Below, in pieces: positions 8,505 through 18,345 of a stretch of DNA of 64,000 bases. The stretch lies in assembly GCF_014764445.1 (NCBI RefSeq), contig NZ_CP061721.1:186001-250000 (forward strand), in the 5' to 3' direction. Below the pieces are notes generated by a model. It saw nothing but the letters and a program-made list of their open reading frames with translations, had not been told where the DNA came from and ran no database searches. The DNA is from Pseudarthrobacter sp. BIM B-2242 (GTDB lineage: Bacteria; Actinomycetota; Actinomycetes; Actinomycetales; Micrococcaceae). A program made the position numbers and the translations under genes. Position 1 is the first letter of the stretch. Every line of letters begins with the position of its first letter.

Positions 8505-9152
8505 ATAGTGCGGCTCGGCCACCGGCTTGGATTCCGGAGACCCCCTCTCGCGGAGATACACGGACGCGCCCACCAGGACAGCCACGGCAAGGAATTCGCT
8601 TTGCCAGTTCTGGAAGGACTCGAACCAGAAGCGGCTGGTGGCCAGGTACTGCAGCCACGTCACGGTGGGCTGGCCGTGGCTTTGTTGTTCGTCGTTGTAC
8701 GCGGCGGTTCCGCCGGCCGCGTGCATGCTGAAGGAGGCGAGGAACAGCAGCAGCAGGAGGATGGAGAGCGAGTGTTCGTAGAGCTTCAGGGCCAGCCCGC
8801 CGCGCTTCACCGGCCACGGTGTGGCGTCCTTGATGGTGGCATCGCGCGGATCCTGGTCCTGCGGCGCGGCCTTGCCCATGGGTTTGGACTCGGAGGAACC
8901 TTTCTGGAAAAGGAACACGGTCAGGATCACATACATGGCCATCTGCAGGAACTCGGACTCCCAGTTCTCGAACGTGGCCTCCACAAAATCGCCCGTTGAC
9001 AGGTACTCCAGCACGGAGACGCCGGGCTGGCCGTGGGTGGCCTGTTCCTCGCTGTAGGTGGCCGCACCGGAGAGAATCATGCCGCCGAAGAAGGCCAGGA
9101 ACAGTCCGGCGTTGGCGAGCAGGAGTCCGTGTTCTTTGGCCCACTTGCGCAT
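8490..9152 (-). CDS. DUF6766 membrane protein with internal duplication
   Basis: 220 residues with four predicted membrane segments arranged as two repeats. Each repeat has a helix, then Y-[SN]-[ED]-EQ-x2-HGQP, then a sequence ending FENWESEFLQ (first copy) or FQNWQSEFLA (second copy), a second helix, and a KGSSESKP or RGSPESKP tail. The conserved HGQP and W-x-SEF segments suggest a ligand or ion site on one membrane face. The start is MRKWAKEHG. Members of this family are widespread in actinobacteria and have no known function. Neighbouring DUF6328 and SDR genes hint at a stress-related membrane role. Confidence 0.8.
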   Translation of the reverse strand: MRKWAKEHGLLLANAGLFLAFFGGMILSGAATYSEEQATHGQPGVSVLEYLSTGDFVEATFENWESEFLQMAMYVILTVFLFQKGSSESKPMGKAAPQDQDPRDATIKDATPWPVKRGGLALKLYEHSLSILLLLLFLASFSMHAAGGTAAYNDEQQSHGQPTVTWLQYLATSRFWFESFQNWQSEFLAVAVLVGASVYLRERGSPESKPVAEPHYETGS

Positions 9153-9205
9153 GTCCGCTCCTTCGCTCGATGGTCCCGTCCGCCGCGTGCCTTGGGTCGG
9201 GCCGG

Positions 9206-9703
9206 TTATCGTCCCTGCGCCCGGCGGTTGAGCCGGAGCGGGACATAGATCAGCAGGACCAGGAGGACAGCCAGCAGGATTCCCCCGGCGGTCAGTCCGG
9301 CTGTTCGGCCGGCCGTGACATCAAAAACCAGGGCTGCTGTTCCCACGCTGAGCATCCCCACTCCGGCGAGGGCAATTTTGGTGATGCTGTCGGCGCTGGA
9401 GACCAGCATCGCTTTGAGGCGCTGGCGGAACAGGCGGCGGTGGACGCTGACGGGAAGCAGGATGAAGGCCGTTGTCAGCGTCGCGATGACCACGTTGACG
9501 AGGTAGAGGACCACCTGGAACCCGTCCAATTCCTCGAACCGGTCCTGGAAGGGGAGTGTCAGGAGGAAGCCTGCGAGGATCTGGACTCCGGTCTGGAGCA
9601 CCCGGAGTTCCTGCAGCAGCTCGGCCCAGTTCCGGTCCAGCTGCTCCTCGCGGGTTTCGTTCCGTCCGCTGTTATGGCCGGTGAAGTCCTCCACATCCGA
9701 CAT
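9206..9703 (-). CDS. DUF6328 four-helix membrane protein
   Basis: 165 residues. The N-terminal region carries the family signature LDRNWAELLQELRVLQTG followed by FLLTLPFQDRF. Hydrophobic segments lie at about 40-60, 68-90, 105-125 and 135-155, giving four membrane helices. It is transcribed toward the DUF6766 gene on the same strand with a 53-bp gap, so the two may be co-transcribed. Biochemical function unknown. Confidence 0.8.
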   Translation of the reverse strand: MSDVEDFTGHNSGRNETREEQLDRNWAELLQELRVLQTGVQILAGFLLTLPFQDRFEELDGFQVVLYLVNVVIATLTTAFILLPVSVHRRLFRQRLKAMLVSSADSITKIALAGVGMLSVGTAALVFDVTAGRTAGLTAGGILLAVLLVLLIYVPLRLNRRAQGR

Positions 9704-9776
9704 TGGTTCTCCTAGCTCCGGGGCATGGCCGCCAAGCCGCGTGCTCCAAAGCTAAGCCGAAGTTGCGCCAAGATCA

Positions 9777-9800
9777 ACAATTGCTAAGCTTGCTTATTGT
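9777..9800. promoter_or_regulatory. Operator-like symmetric site in divergent region
   Basis: Symmetric arrangement ACAAT-N4-AAGCTT-N4-ATTGT in the 195-bp region between the divergent DUF6328 and SDR genes. It is AT-rich compared with its surroundings and lies about 100 bp upstream of the SDR start. It could be a repressor site or part of a promoter; the regulator is unknown. Confidence 0.3.
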
Positions 9801-9898
9801 TTGCTCCGCACGGTGGACTTGCTCCTCCGGGCGGGATAGTTTCGAAGGGCTGGTACAGCATGGGCCCTTTGGAAACCGATTCAGTGAAGAGGTGGACT

Positions 9899-10798
9899 AT
9901 GAGCGACAACCAGAAACAGACAGAACCGCCCGCAGACCCCCGGGGCAGCTACCATTCCGGCGGTTTCCCGAAGCAGGAACAGGAGCAGCCCGGACTGACC
10001 GCTCCCATGGATCCCAAACCGGACCACGGCGAACTCAGCTACGAAGGCCACGGCAAACTCCAGGGCAAGGCAGCGCTGATCACCGGCGGAGACTCCGGGA
10101 TCGGCAAGGCTGCCGCCATCGCGTTCGCCCGTGAGGGAGCCGACGTCGCAATCTCATACCTTCCCGAAGAGGAAGAAGACGCCCAGGACACCGCTGACTG
10201 GATCCGCAAAGCCGGCCAGCGTGCGTTGTTGCTCGCCGGTGACGGGCGGGAAGAGGACTTCAGCACCCGGATCGTGGCGGACACCGTGGCTGAGTTCGGC
10301 GGACTCGATGTTGTGGTGCTGAACGCCGCCTACCAGAAGAACCGTGAGAGCCTCGAAACCCTCCCCACCGAGGAATTCGACCGGGTGTTCAAAACGAACC
10401 TGTACTCGCTGCTCTGGACGGCGCGGGCTGCGGTGCCGCATCTGAAGGCCGGTGCCTCGATCATCACCACAGCCTCCATTCAGGCCTTCAACCCGTCCCC
10501 GCAGCTGATTGACTATGCCATGACCAAGGCCGCGCAGGTGGCGTTTACCAAGGCGCTGGCCCAGGAGCTGGGACCCAAAGGCATCCGCGTCAACGCCGTG
10601 GCCCCCGGACCCATTTGGACTCCGCTGATTCCGGCAACCGAGTGGCCGGACAAGCTCCCCACGTTCGGCCAGGACACCCCGCTCCAGCGGGCGGGCCAGC
10701 CGGCTGAACTTGCTGCCGCCTATGTGCTGCTGGCATCCGAACAGGGGTCCTACATCTCAGGCGCCGTGCTGCCGGTCACCGGCGGCAAGGGTCTCTAG
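9899..10798 (+). CDS. SDR oxidoreductase, general-stress (YhxC/YghA) type
   Basis: NAD(P)-dependent short-chain dehydrogenase of 299 residues. A charged N-terminal extension of about 45 residues (DPRGSYHSGGFPKQEQEQPG) is typical of the Bacillus general stress protein 39 group. Then come the cofactor motif TGGDSGIGKA, LNAAYQ in place of NNAG, the catalytic Ser in ITTASIQ, and Y-x3-K in DYAMTKAA. GTG/AGG-type site GAAGAGGTGG before the ATG at 9899; the upstream extension of the frame lacks a better start. The substrate is unknown. A very acidic disordered protein gene follows after 42 bp. Confidence 0.88.
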   Translation: MSDNQKQTEPPADPRGSYHSGGFPKQEQEQPGLTAPMDPKPDHGELSYEGHGKLQGKAALITGGDSGIGKAAAIAFAREGADVAISYLPEEEEDAQDTADWIRKAGQRALLLAGDGREEDFSTRIVADTVAEFGGLDVVVLNAAYQKNRESLETLPTEEFDRVFKTNLYSLLWTARAAVPHLKAGASIITTASIQAFNPSPQLIDYAMTKAAQVAFTKALAQELGPKGIRVNAVAPGPIWTPLIPATEWPDKLPTFGQDTPLQRAGQPAELAAAYVLLASEQGSYISGAVLPVTGGKGL

Positions 10799-10840
10799 AA
10801 CTGCCCGTCAGATTCATCCACATCCACAACAGGAGGAACC

Positions 10841-11356
10841 ATGAGTCAGGAAAACCAGCGCACGGAGCCGGAAGAAGAAGTGGGCGGATACGGAACGCCG
10901 ACGGCCGAACAGGAGATGGGCGGAGCGGACAACAAGCAGTTCGCCCAGCCGCGGGACGAAGAGGATTTCGACGCCGCGGGCCTGAACCAGGACAGCCCGG
11001 ACGGCGAAACGTTCGCCACGGGAACCCCCAAGCTCAGCCACTTTAATGAAGAGGACCAGGACAGCGCCGGCGAGCCCGGGGCGGGCCGGTTCGGCGGTAC
11101 GGACGAACAGCACCATGCCGAAGCGGACTCAAATGACCCCGGGTTCGAACCGGGGGAGCCGCCCGTTCCGCGGGACGCTGACGTGCCCTCCGCCGAGGCC
11201 GAAATCGATGAATCCAACGCCGATTCGCAGGGTTCGGAGCCTTTCTCATCGGAGTCGGACCAGGACGCTGCAGGCCTGCCGGACGGCAGCGGCAACGACC
11301 TGCCCAAGGAGAAGTCACCGAACGACGACGGCGACGAAAGTTTCGACGCCGGCTGA
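10841..11356 (+). CDS. Highly acidic disordered protein
   Basis: 171 residues with strong excess of D, E, G, S and P and almost no hydrophobic core, so it is predicted to be intrinsically disordered. Degenerate internal repetition is visible: FDAAGLNQDSPDGE, DQDAAGLPDGSG and GDESFDAG share a D-A-A/A-G core. AGGAGG ribosome-binding site immediately upstream. It follows the SDR gene and precedes a strong hairpin terminator, so the two probably form an operon. Candidate hydrophilin-like stress protein, by inference from composition only. Confidence 0.65.
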   Translation: MSQENQRTEPEEEVGGYGTPTAEQEMGGADNKQFAQPRDEEDFDAAGLNQDSPDGETFATGTPKLSHFNEEDQDSAGEPGAGRFGGTDEQHHAEADSNDPGFEPGEPPVPRDADVPSAEAEIDESNADSQGSEPFSSESDQDAAGLPDGSGNDLPKEKSPNDDGDESFDAG

Positions 11357-11387
11357 CAGTCTGGTGCGGGCTGGCTGAGTCTTTCCG

Positions 11388-11432
11388 CCGCGGGCGGGAC
11401 CGGGACCTTTTAGTGCCCGGTCCCGCCCGCGG
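11388..11432. terminator. Strong 17-bp stem terminator
   Basis: Perfect 17-bp stem (CCGCGGGCGGGACCGGG and its complement) with an 11-base loop containing TTTT, 31 bp after the acidic-protein stop. No T-run follows the stem, as is common in high-GC actinobacteria. Confidence 0.75.
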
Positions 11433-11495
11433 AGCCATCTCAGGACGTATCCTAGTAACAGGTTTTGCAGTGGGCCGAGCGTATCGAAGCTAGGC

Positions 11496-12320
11496 GTGCT
11501 CATGGCCGCGGCAACCCCCGGGGCGACGGTCTGGGAATCACTTCCCGACCCCCCGGATATGGTGTTCGACAGCACGGATGTCGAGGACTTCCTTGCTGCG
11601 GTCACCCACGAGTTCATGCGCGATATTGACGGTGACCTCCGCGGCATCAGCTGGGCCGTCACGTTTTTCCGCCCCGGAGTAACCCGGACCGCCGCGGCGG
11701 GCAGCGCCGCGGCCCGGGCAGCTGACGAAGAACAGTGCTCGTTCGCGGACGGACCCGTGCTGGAATCCCTTCGCACCGGTGATTTTGTTCATCTGGCTGA
11801 CGTCGCCCGTGACCGCCGGTGGCCCGGGTATGCCAATGTTGCCGCCGACCACGGGGTCAGGTCACTGCTGTCCATACCCATCGTGGCCCGCGCAGGCTGG
11901 AGTGCCGCACTAAGCCTCTACGCGGCCACCTCCCACGCCTTCACCAGCGAAGACATCATTCAGATGCGACGGTATGTGCGGCAGGTGGCCAGGTCCCTGC
12001 ACATGGTGGTGCGGGTGGCGGAACGGGCAGAGGCACGCGCGCAGTTGGCGGTTGCCCAGAGCTCCATGGTGCTGATGGACCTGGCGGTCACTGTCCTCAC
12101 GGCTGACTACGGGCTCGGCCATGAAGCAGCACTTCAATACCTCAGGACTGTTGCACGGCACACCAACCAGGGACTCCGTGAAACAGCCATGAACATTGTG
12201 GCCGCATCGCACACGGGACCGGCAGAACCGGGCCCGGACAATGCCGGCTTCACTGGACTCATTTCGGCCAAACCCCCAGGCCGAAACGAGGGACCCTACA
12301 CAACAGGGAGAACAGGATGA
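11496..12320 (+). CDS. GAF protein with degenerate ANTAR domain
   Basis: 274 residues from GTG 11496, or from ATG 11502. The central part (about 30-175) is a GAF sensor domain with LSIPIVARAG and an ALSLYA strand. The C-terminal helices (about 185-245) align with ANTAR in the second half (AALQYLRTVARHTNQGLRETAMNIV). They lack the canonical first-helix pattern with QAKG, so RNA binding through a normal ANTAR dimer is doubtful. The last 35 residues are disordered. The stop overlaps the start of the SGNH hydrolase gene (ATGA), implying coupling. Confidence 0.75.
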   Translation: MLMAAATPGATVWESLPDPPDMVFDSTDVEDFLAAVTHEFMRDIDGDLRGISWAVTFFRPGVTRTAAAGSAAARAADEEQCSFADGPVLESLRTGDFVHLADVARDRRWPGYANVAADHGVRSLLSIPIVARAGWSAALSLYAATSHAFTSEDIIQMRRYVRQVARSLHMVVRVAERAEARAQLAVAQSSMVLMDLAVTVLTADYGLGHEAALQYLRTVARHTNQGLRETAMNIVAASHTGPAEPGPDNAGFTGLISAKPPGRNEGPYTTGRTG

Positions 12321-13180
12321 ACGCCTGGAAGCAGGACAAAGAAGTCCGAAACGCGGCTGCGGAGGCTCCGCCCCACCCTTGGCACCGGCTCGTGGCAATG
12401 GGCGACTCGTTCACCGAGGGGATCGGCGACCCCGAACCCCGCAGCGAAGGAGGTCTGCGCGGCTGGGCTGACCGTGTGGCCGAAGAACTCAGTGCCAACC
12501 AGCGGGAATTCGCCTACGCCAACCTTGCCGTCCGGGGCCTGCTGGTGCAGCAGATCCTGGACCAGCAGCTGGAGCCCGCGCTGACCCTCAAGCCCGACCT
12601 TGTGACGCTCTCCGCAGGCGGCAACGATATTGTCTTCCGGCGCAGCGACCCGGACCGGCTCGCGGAAAAGATCGACGCAGGCGTTGACCAGCTGACCCGG
12701 TCCGGCGCCACGGTGGTCCTCTTCGCCGGACCGGACTGGGGTGCCACGCCGGTCTTCAGCCAGATCCGGGGCAAGGTTGCCATCTTCAACGAGAACCTCC
12801 ACACCGTGGCCTCCCGCCACGACGCCGTGATGGTTGACCTGTGGTTCCTGCGGGAGCTCTCCAGCCCCGGCATGTGGGATCCGGACCGGCTTCACTTCTC
12901 GCCGCTGGGGCACCACACCATCGCGGCGGCCGTGTTGAAGGCCCTCGGCGTCCCGCACACGCTGGTGCCCCTGGAACCCAAGCCCCCGCGGGCCCGGGGC
13001 TGGAAGGAGGCCAGGTCCGAGGACCTGATCTGGGCACGGGAATACCTGGTCCCCTGGGTGATCCGGCAGCTGAGGCACCCTGCAGAAGCGGCCCTGGCCC
13101 CCAAACGGCCCGAGCCGGGGCCGGTCTTCGGTATTGGCACCCCGCCCGGCCCGTTCATCGGGGGCAGCCACGCGGCCTGA
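12317..13180 (+). CDS. SGNH/GDSL hydrolase
   Basis: 287-residue cytoplasmic serine hydrolase. Block I GDSFTEG with nucleophile S31, block III GGND at 100-103, and block V DRLH with D189 and H192 are all present, so catalysis is likely intact. There is no signal peptide. The C-terminal 80 residues are an R/P-rich extension. Esterase or lipase-type activity is expected; the substrate is not identifiable. It is translationally coupled to the GAF-ANTAR-like gene, so the regulator may control it. Confidence 0.9.
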   Translation: MNAWKQDKEVRNAAAEAPPHPWHRLVAMGDSFTEGIGDPEPRSEGGLRGWADRVAEELSANQREFAYANLAVRGLLVQQILDQQLEPALTLKPDLVTLSAGGNDIVFRRSDPDRLAEKIDAGVDQLTRSGATVVLFAGPDWGATPVFSQIRGKVAIFNENLHTVASRHDAVMVDLWFLRELSSPGMWDPDRLHFSPLGHHTIAAAVLKALGVPHTLVPLEPKPPRARGWKEARSEDLIWAREYLVPWVIRQLRHPAEAALAPKRPEPGPVFGIGTPPGPFIGGSHAA

Positions 13181-13181
13181 G

Positions 13182-14534
13182 TCAGCGCTTCTTCGGGGTC
13201 CGCTTCGTGGCGGCGTTGAGGGCGGCCTTCGCAGCGGGCGGCAGGCCGGCCACTTCCGTTTCCGGTTCCGCCACCGTGCCACGGGCCTTCGCGATGGCCT
13301 TCATGCCGTGGTAGATCAGCAGGGCCGCCGCGGAGCCCAGTGCAATGCCGGTGAAGGTCAGCTCGCCGATGGTCCATGTGTAGTCGGCAATGCCGATGAT
13401 CAGGGCGACGGCGGCGGTAGTCAGGTTGATCGGGTTGGAGAAGTTCACCTTGTTCTGGACCCAGATCTTCACACCCAGGATGCCGATCATGCCGTAGAGC
13501 ATGGTGGCCGCGCCGCCCAGCACACCCTGGGGGACCGTGGCGATCAGTTCGCCGAACTTCGGCGAGAAGCTCAGCACGATGGCGAAGACGCCGGCAACCC
13601 AGTACGCCGCCGTTGAATACACCTTGGTTGCCGCCATAACGCCGATGTTTTCCGCGTAGGTGGTGGTGCCGGAACCGCCGCCGGCTCCGGCGAGGACTGT
13701 TGCGACGCCGTCGGCCATCAGCGCACGGCCGGAGACGCCGTCGAGGTTCTGTCCGGTCATGGCCGCCACGGACTTCACATGCCCGATGTTCTCAGCCACC
13801 AGGACAAGCACCACCGGGACAAAGAGGCCAAGCACGCCAACGTGGAATTCCGGCGTCTGGAAGTGGGGGAGGCCGATCCACGCAGCAGCGTCCATCTTGG
13901 CGTAGCTCACTTCGCCGCGCAGCATGGCCACCAGGTAGCCAACCACCACGCCCACCAGGATGCTGAGGCGGCCGATGATTCCCTTGAACAGGACGCTGAC
14001 CAGGATGATCGTGGCCAGGGTGATCACGGCGGTGACAGGGGCGGCGTCGAAGTTCATCTTGGCCGCGGGTGCCAGGTTCAGGCCGATCAGCGCCACGATG
14101 GCACCGGTGACGATCGGCGGCATCAGCCGGTTGATCCAGCCCGCGCCGAACTTCTGCACAATCGCACCGATCACGGCCAGTGCGACGCCGGCAAGCAGCA
14201 CGCCGCCCAGCGCACCGGGTACACCGAACTGCTGCTGGGACGCCATGATGGGCGCAATGAACGCGAAGCTCGAGCCGAGGTAGCTGGGGACGCGGCCCTT
14301 CGTGATGACCAGGAACAGCAGCGTGCCGATGCCCGAGAAGAACAGGGTGGTGGCCGGCGGCATACCGGTGATGATGGGGACCAGGAACGTCGCGCCGAAC
14401 ATGGCCACGACGTGCTGCATACCCACCCCGATGGTCAGCGGCCAGGCCAGCCGCTCGTCCGGGGCAACCACGTGGCCCGGCTTGATTGATTTGCCGTTGC
14501 CGTGCAGCTTCCATTTCATTCCGAGCATGCTCAT
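13182..14534 (-). CDS. NCS2 uracil/xanthine permease
   Basis: 450-residue integral membrane transporter with about 14 hydrophobic segments and the NCS2 signature regions QHVVAMFGATFLVP in TM1 and VLVAENIGHVKSV in the TM8 region. The latter holds the Glu that binds the nucleobase in UraA. This points to nucleobase:H+ symport, most likely uracil. It ends tail-to-tail with the SGNH gene (1 bp between) and is divergent from the RutE-like gene, which supports a pyrimidine link. Confidence 0.9.
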   Translation of the reverse strand: MSMLGMKWKLHGNGKSIKPGHVVAPDERLAWPLTIGVGMQHVVAMFGATFLVPIITGMPPATTLFFSGIGTLLFLVITKGRVPSYLGSSFAFIAPIMASQQQFGVPGALGGVLLAGVALAVIGAIVQKFGAGWINRLMPPIVTGAIVALIGLNLAPAAKMNFDAAPVTAVITLATIILVSVLFKGIIGRLSILVGVVVGYLVAMLRGEVSYAKMDAAAWIGLPHFQTPEFHVGVLGLFVPVVLVLVAENIGHVKSVAAMTGQNLDGVSGRALMADGVATVLAGAGGGSGTTTYAENIGVMAATKVYSTAAYWVAGVFAIVLSFSPKFGELIATVPQGVLGGAATMLYGMIGILGVKIWVQNKVNFSNPINLTTAAVALIIGIADYTWTIGELTFTGIALGSAAALLIYHGMKAIAKARGTVAEPETEVAGLPPAAKAALNAATKRTPKKR

Positions 14535-14734
14535 GGGCTGGGCCTTTCAGGGGGTTGGCCGCTGGGCCGGGGATGTTCCGGTGCAACAATACCGCGATGC
14601 AGGGTCCGGTGACCCGGTGTGCCGGACGTCACGTGCCGTCACGGGAAGAAGACACGAACGCTTGAAGTTGCAACTATGGAAAGCAGACCGCCGGCCCATC
14701 TTCCCGATGAGCGGGCCCAGCGAAAGGTACGCAC

Positions 14735-15340
14735 ATGACTATTGCCCACGAAGAAGCAGTCATCGACTCAGCAGCCGTCGACGCCATCTTTGCCGAAGCC
14801 CGCACCGCCAACTCCTTCACCGGCGAGGTGACCGAGGACCAGGCCCGCGCCATCTACGAGCTCACCAAGTTCGGCCCCACGGCTTTCAACTCCCAGCCCC
14901 TCCGCGTCACCTACGTCCGCTCGGACGAGGCCCGCGCCAGGCTGGTTGACGCCCTGGCCAACGGAAACAAGGCCAAGACCGCCTCCGCTCCGCTGGTTGC
15001 AGTCCTCAGCTACGACACCGCCTGGGCCGAGCAGTGGGACACCTTCCTGCCCGAGTACGGCGCACCGAAGGCGATGTACGACGCCGCTCCGGACCTGGCA
15101 GCGGCCACCGGCAACAACAACGCGCACCTGCAGGCCGGCTACTTCATCCTTGCCGTCCGGTCCCTCGGCCTCGCCGCAGGCCCCATGACCGGTGCCGACT
15201 TCAACCTTATCGACGCCCAGCTCTTCCCGGCCGGCGAGCAGAAGAGCTTCCTGGTGGTCAACATCGGCCAGCCCGGTGAAGACGCCTGGGGTGCAGCAAA
15301 GCCCAAGTTCGCCTACGAGGACGTCGTCCGCACCGTCTGA
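14735..15340 (+). CDS. RutE-like malonic semialdehyde reductase / nitroreductase
   Basis: 201-residue FMN-dependent nitroreductase-fold protein. The N-terminal FMN-binding segment (FGPTAFNSQPLRVTYVRS), the mid-region LQAGYFILAVRSLGLAAGPMTG and the length match the RutE/HadB subgroup. That subgroup reduces malonic semialdehyde to 3-hydroxypropionate in uracil catabolism, or dehydrogenates 3-hydroxypropionate. AAAGG site at 14722-14726. The other rut genes are absent from the window; only the divergent NCS2 permease points to pyrimidines. Confidence 0.85.
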   Translation: MTIAHEEAVIDSAAVDAIFAEARTANSFTGEVTEDQARAIYELTKFGPTAFNSQPLRVTYVRSDEARARLVDALANGNKAKTASAPLVAVLSYDTAWAEQWDTFLPEYGAPKAMYDAAPDLAAATGNNNAHLQAGYFILAVRSLGLAAGPMTGADFNLIDAQLFPAGEQKSFLVVNIGQPGEDAWGAAKPKFAYEDVVRTV

Positions 15341-15342
15341 CC

Positions 15343-15437
15343 CTCTCTCACTTAATGCGGCATTAACGCCGATGCTCTCTCACTTTCCTCAAGAAAGTGA
15401 GAGAGCATCGGCGTTTAAAGCGCATTAAGTGAGAGAG
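15343..15437. repeat. 95-bp near-perfect palindrome after rutE-like gene
   Basis: Two arms of about 45 bases around the loop CTCAA. The inner 21-bp stem (CGCCGATGCTCTCTCACTTTC and complement) is perfect, and the outer 16 bp (CTCTCTCACTTAATGC) are perfect. A short segment between them holds four mismatches. Each arm contains CTCTCTCACTT twice, so the element is itself a nested inverted and direct repeat. It lies between convergent genes and could serve as a bidirectional terminator, but it is far longer than needed and resembles a mobile REP-type element. Confidence 0.8.
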
Positions 15438-15488
15438 CGTCTGTGGGGGTGGGGGCCAGGGTCCCGGTGCGCTGCGGCGGGCGGGCGG

Positions 15489-17147
<1,659 letters not shown>

Positions 17148-17403
17148 GGGACCAGCATGCCAGACCCGGGCGGGCGGCAATACGACCCGGTCCAAATCGC
17201 GGACCCTGTGACGCGGAATGTCATGAACAAGTAGTGAAACCTGAGTACTTGGTCGAAAAGTACCTATATACCGGCTCCCCGCGCCGCTGTTACGTTCGGA
17301 AAAGTCAGGCAGCAGCGCACGACGGCGGCAGCACCGTCGTCGCGCATTGCGGCAGTCAGCAGCGGCGCGGGCAAGCAGCCGCTACGGGAAGTGGGGACCG
17401 GTC

Positions 17404-18291
17404 ATGGGGGCAGGGGACGGCGCAGCCGAACAGTCACGACTCGCGGCAGAGCGCGTCCAGCGGCTGAAACGCCAATTGGACCAGGCCGAGCGGGCCACAA
17501 AATCCTGGGACGCCGGGGCAGTGGGCGAGCGGATCGTTGCCGACCGGCTCAGCCAGCTCGTCCCGCACGGCTGGTTCCTGCTGCAGGACGTGCACTGGCC
17601 CGGCCGGCCGAAGGCGAACCTGGATCACGTACTGGTGGGACCCGGCGGCGTGGTGGTCGTGGATGCCAAGAACTGGACGGGTGAAGTCCGTGTGTCCGGC
17701 GGGGTCCTCTGGCAGGGCCGGTTTGCCCGCACGCAGTCAGTGGAGGGCGCCCTGGCCCAGTGTGCCGCCGTCACCTCGGTGCTGGAGCCGCCGCACCGGC
17801 GCTTTGTCCGCCCCTTGATCTGCCTCGCCGGCCAGCCGGACGTCTTCGCCATCACCAACGCCGACGTTGCTGTGGCCGGTGTCGACCGGATTGTGGATGC
17901 CGTCCTGGCGCTGCCTGCCGTGCTCGACCACCAGTCAGTGCTGGGCCTGTATTCGCATCTTGCGCGGCAGCTCACGCAGGACCCGGCCCCGGACAGTCCT
18001 GCCCTGAAGTCCTTGACTGCCCACCGCGTGGTGGTGACGCCGTCCGCGGTCCGGCCTGACGCGTCCCAGCATCCGCCGGCCCGGCACGGTACCCGGCCGG
18101 TCGTGCGGCCAAATGACAGGCAACCGACGAGGCAATCAACCCATGGCGGCCATGGAGTGTACCGGGCCGCCTCGGGAACCGGCCGGAAAACGAAGGCGCA
18201 GCAACACGCAGCCGGCGCGATGGCCCGGCTGCTGTGCCTCGCCGGATTTGTGGTTTTCGCTGTGTACGCGCTGCCGTATTTTGGCCAGTAG
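17404..18291 (+). CDS. NERD-domain protein with C-terminal membrane helix
   Basis: 295 residues from ATG 17404 behind GTGGGGA. A coiled N-terminal segment (QSRLAAERVQRLKRQLDQAE) is followed by a NERD nuclease-related domain at about 40-150. Its core motifs are AGAVGERIV, LDHVLVGPGGVVVVDAKNW and a downstream alpha/beta core. The conserved E, D and D-x-K residues of the restriction-endonuclease-like fold are present. A basic linker of about 60 residues leads to a single C-terminal membrane helix (ARLLCLAGFVVFAVYALPYF). Probable membrane-anchored DNA- or RNA-processing protein; the role is unproven. Confidence 0.85.
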   Translation: MGAGDGAAEQSRLAAERVQRLKRQLDQAERATKSWDAGAVGERIVADRLSQLVPHGWFLLQDVHWPGRPKANLDHVLVGPGGVVVVDAKNWTGEVRVSGGVLWQGRFARTQSVEGALAQCAAVTSVLEPPHRRFVRPLICLAGQPDVFAITNADVAVAGVDRIVDAVLALPAVLDHQSVLGLYSHLARQLTQDPAPDSPALKSLTAHRVVVTPSAVRPDASQHPPARHGTRPVVRPNDRQPTRQSTHGGHGVYRAASGTGRKTKAQQHAAGAMARLLCLAGFVVFAVYALPYFGQ

Positions 18292-18345
18292 GACTGGGCC
18301 GGAGGCGGCGGTAGGCTGGAAGCGAAGACTTCGATTGGGGAAAAA

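Noticed and set aside
11137..11160. tRNA T-arm-like sequence GGGTTCGAACCGGGG
   Set aside because: It lies within the acidic-protein coding frame and no other tRNA arms can be folded around it.
17245..17263. GTACTT-N7-AAGTAC inverted repeat between pgm and the NERD gene
   Set aside because: Six-base arms are common by chance; no regulator or second copy supports it.
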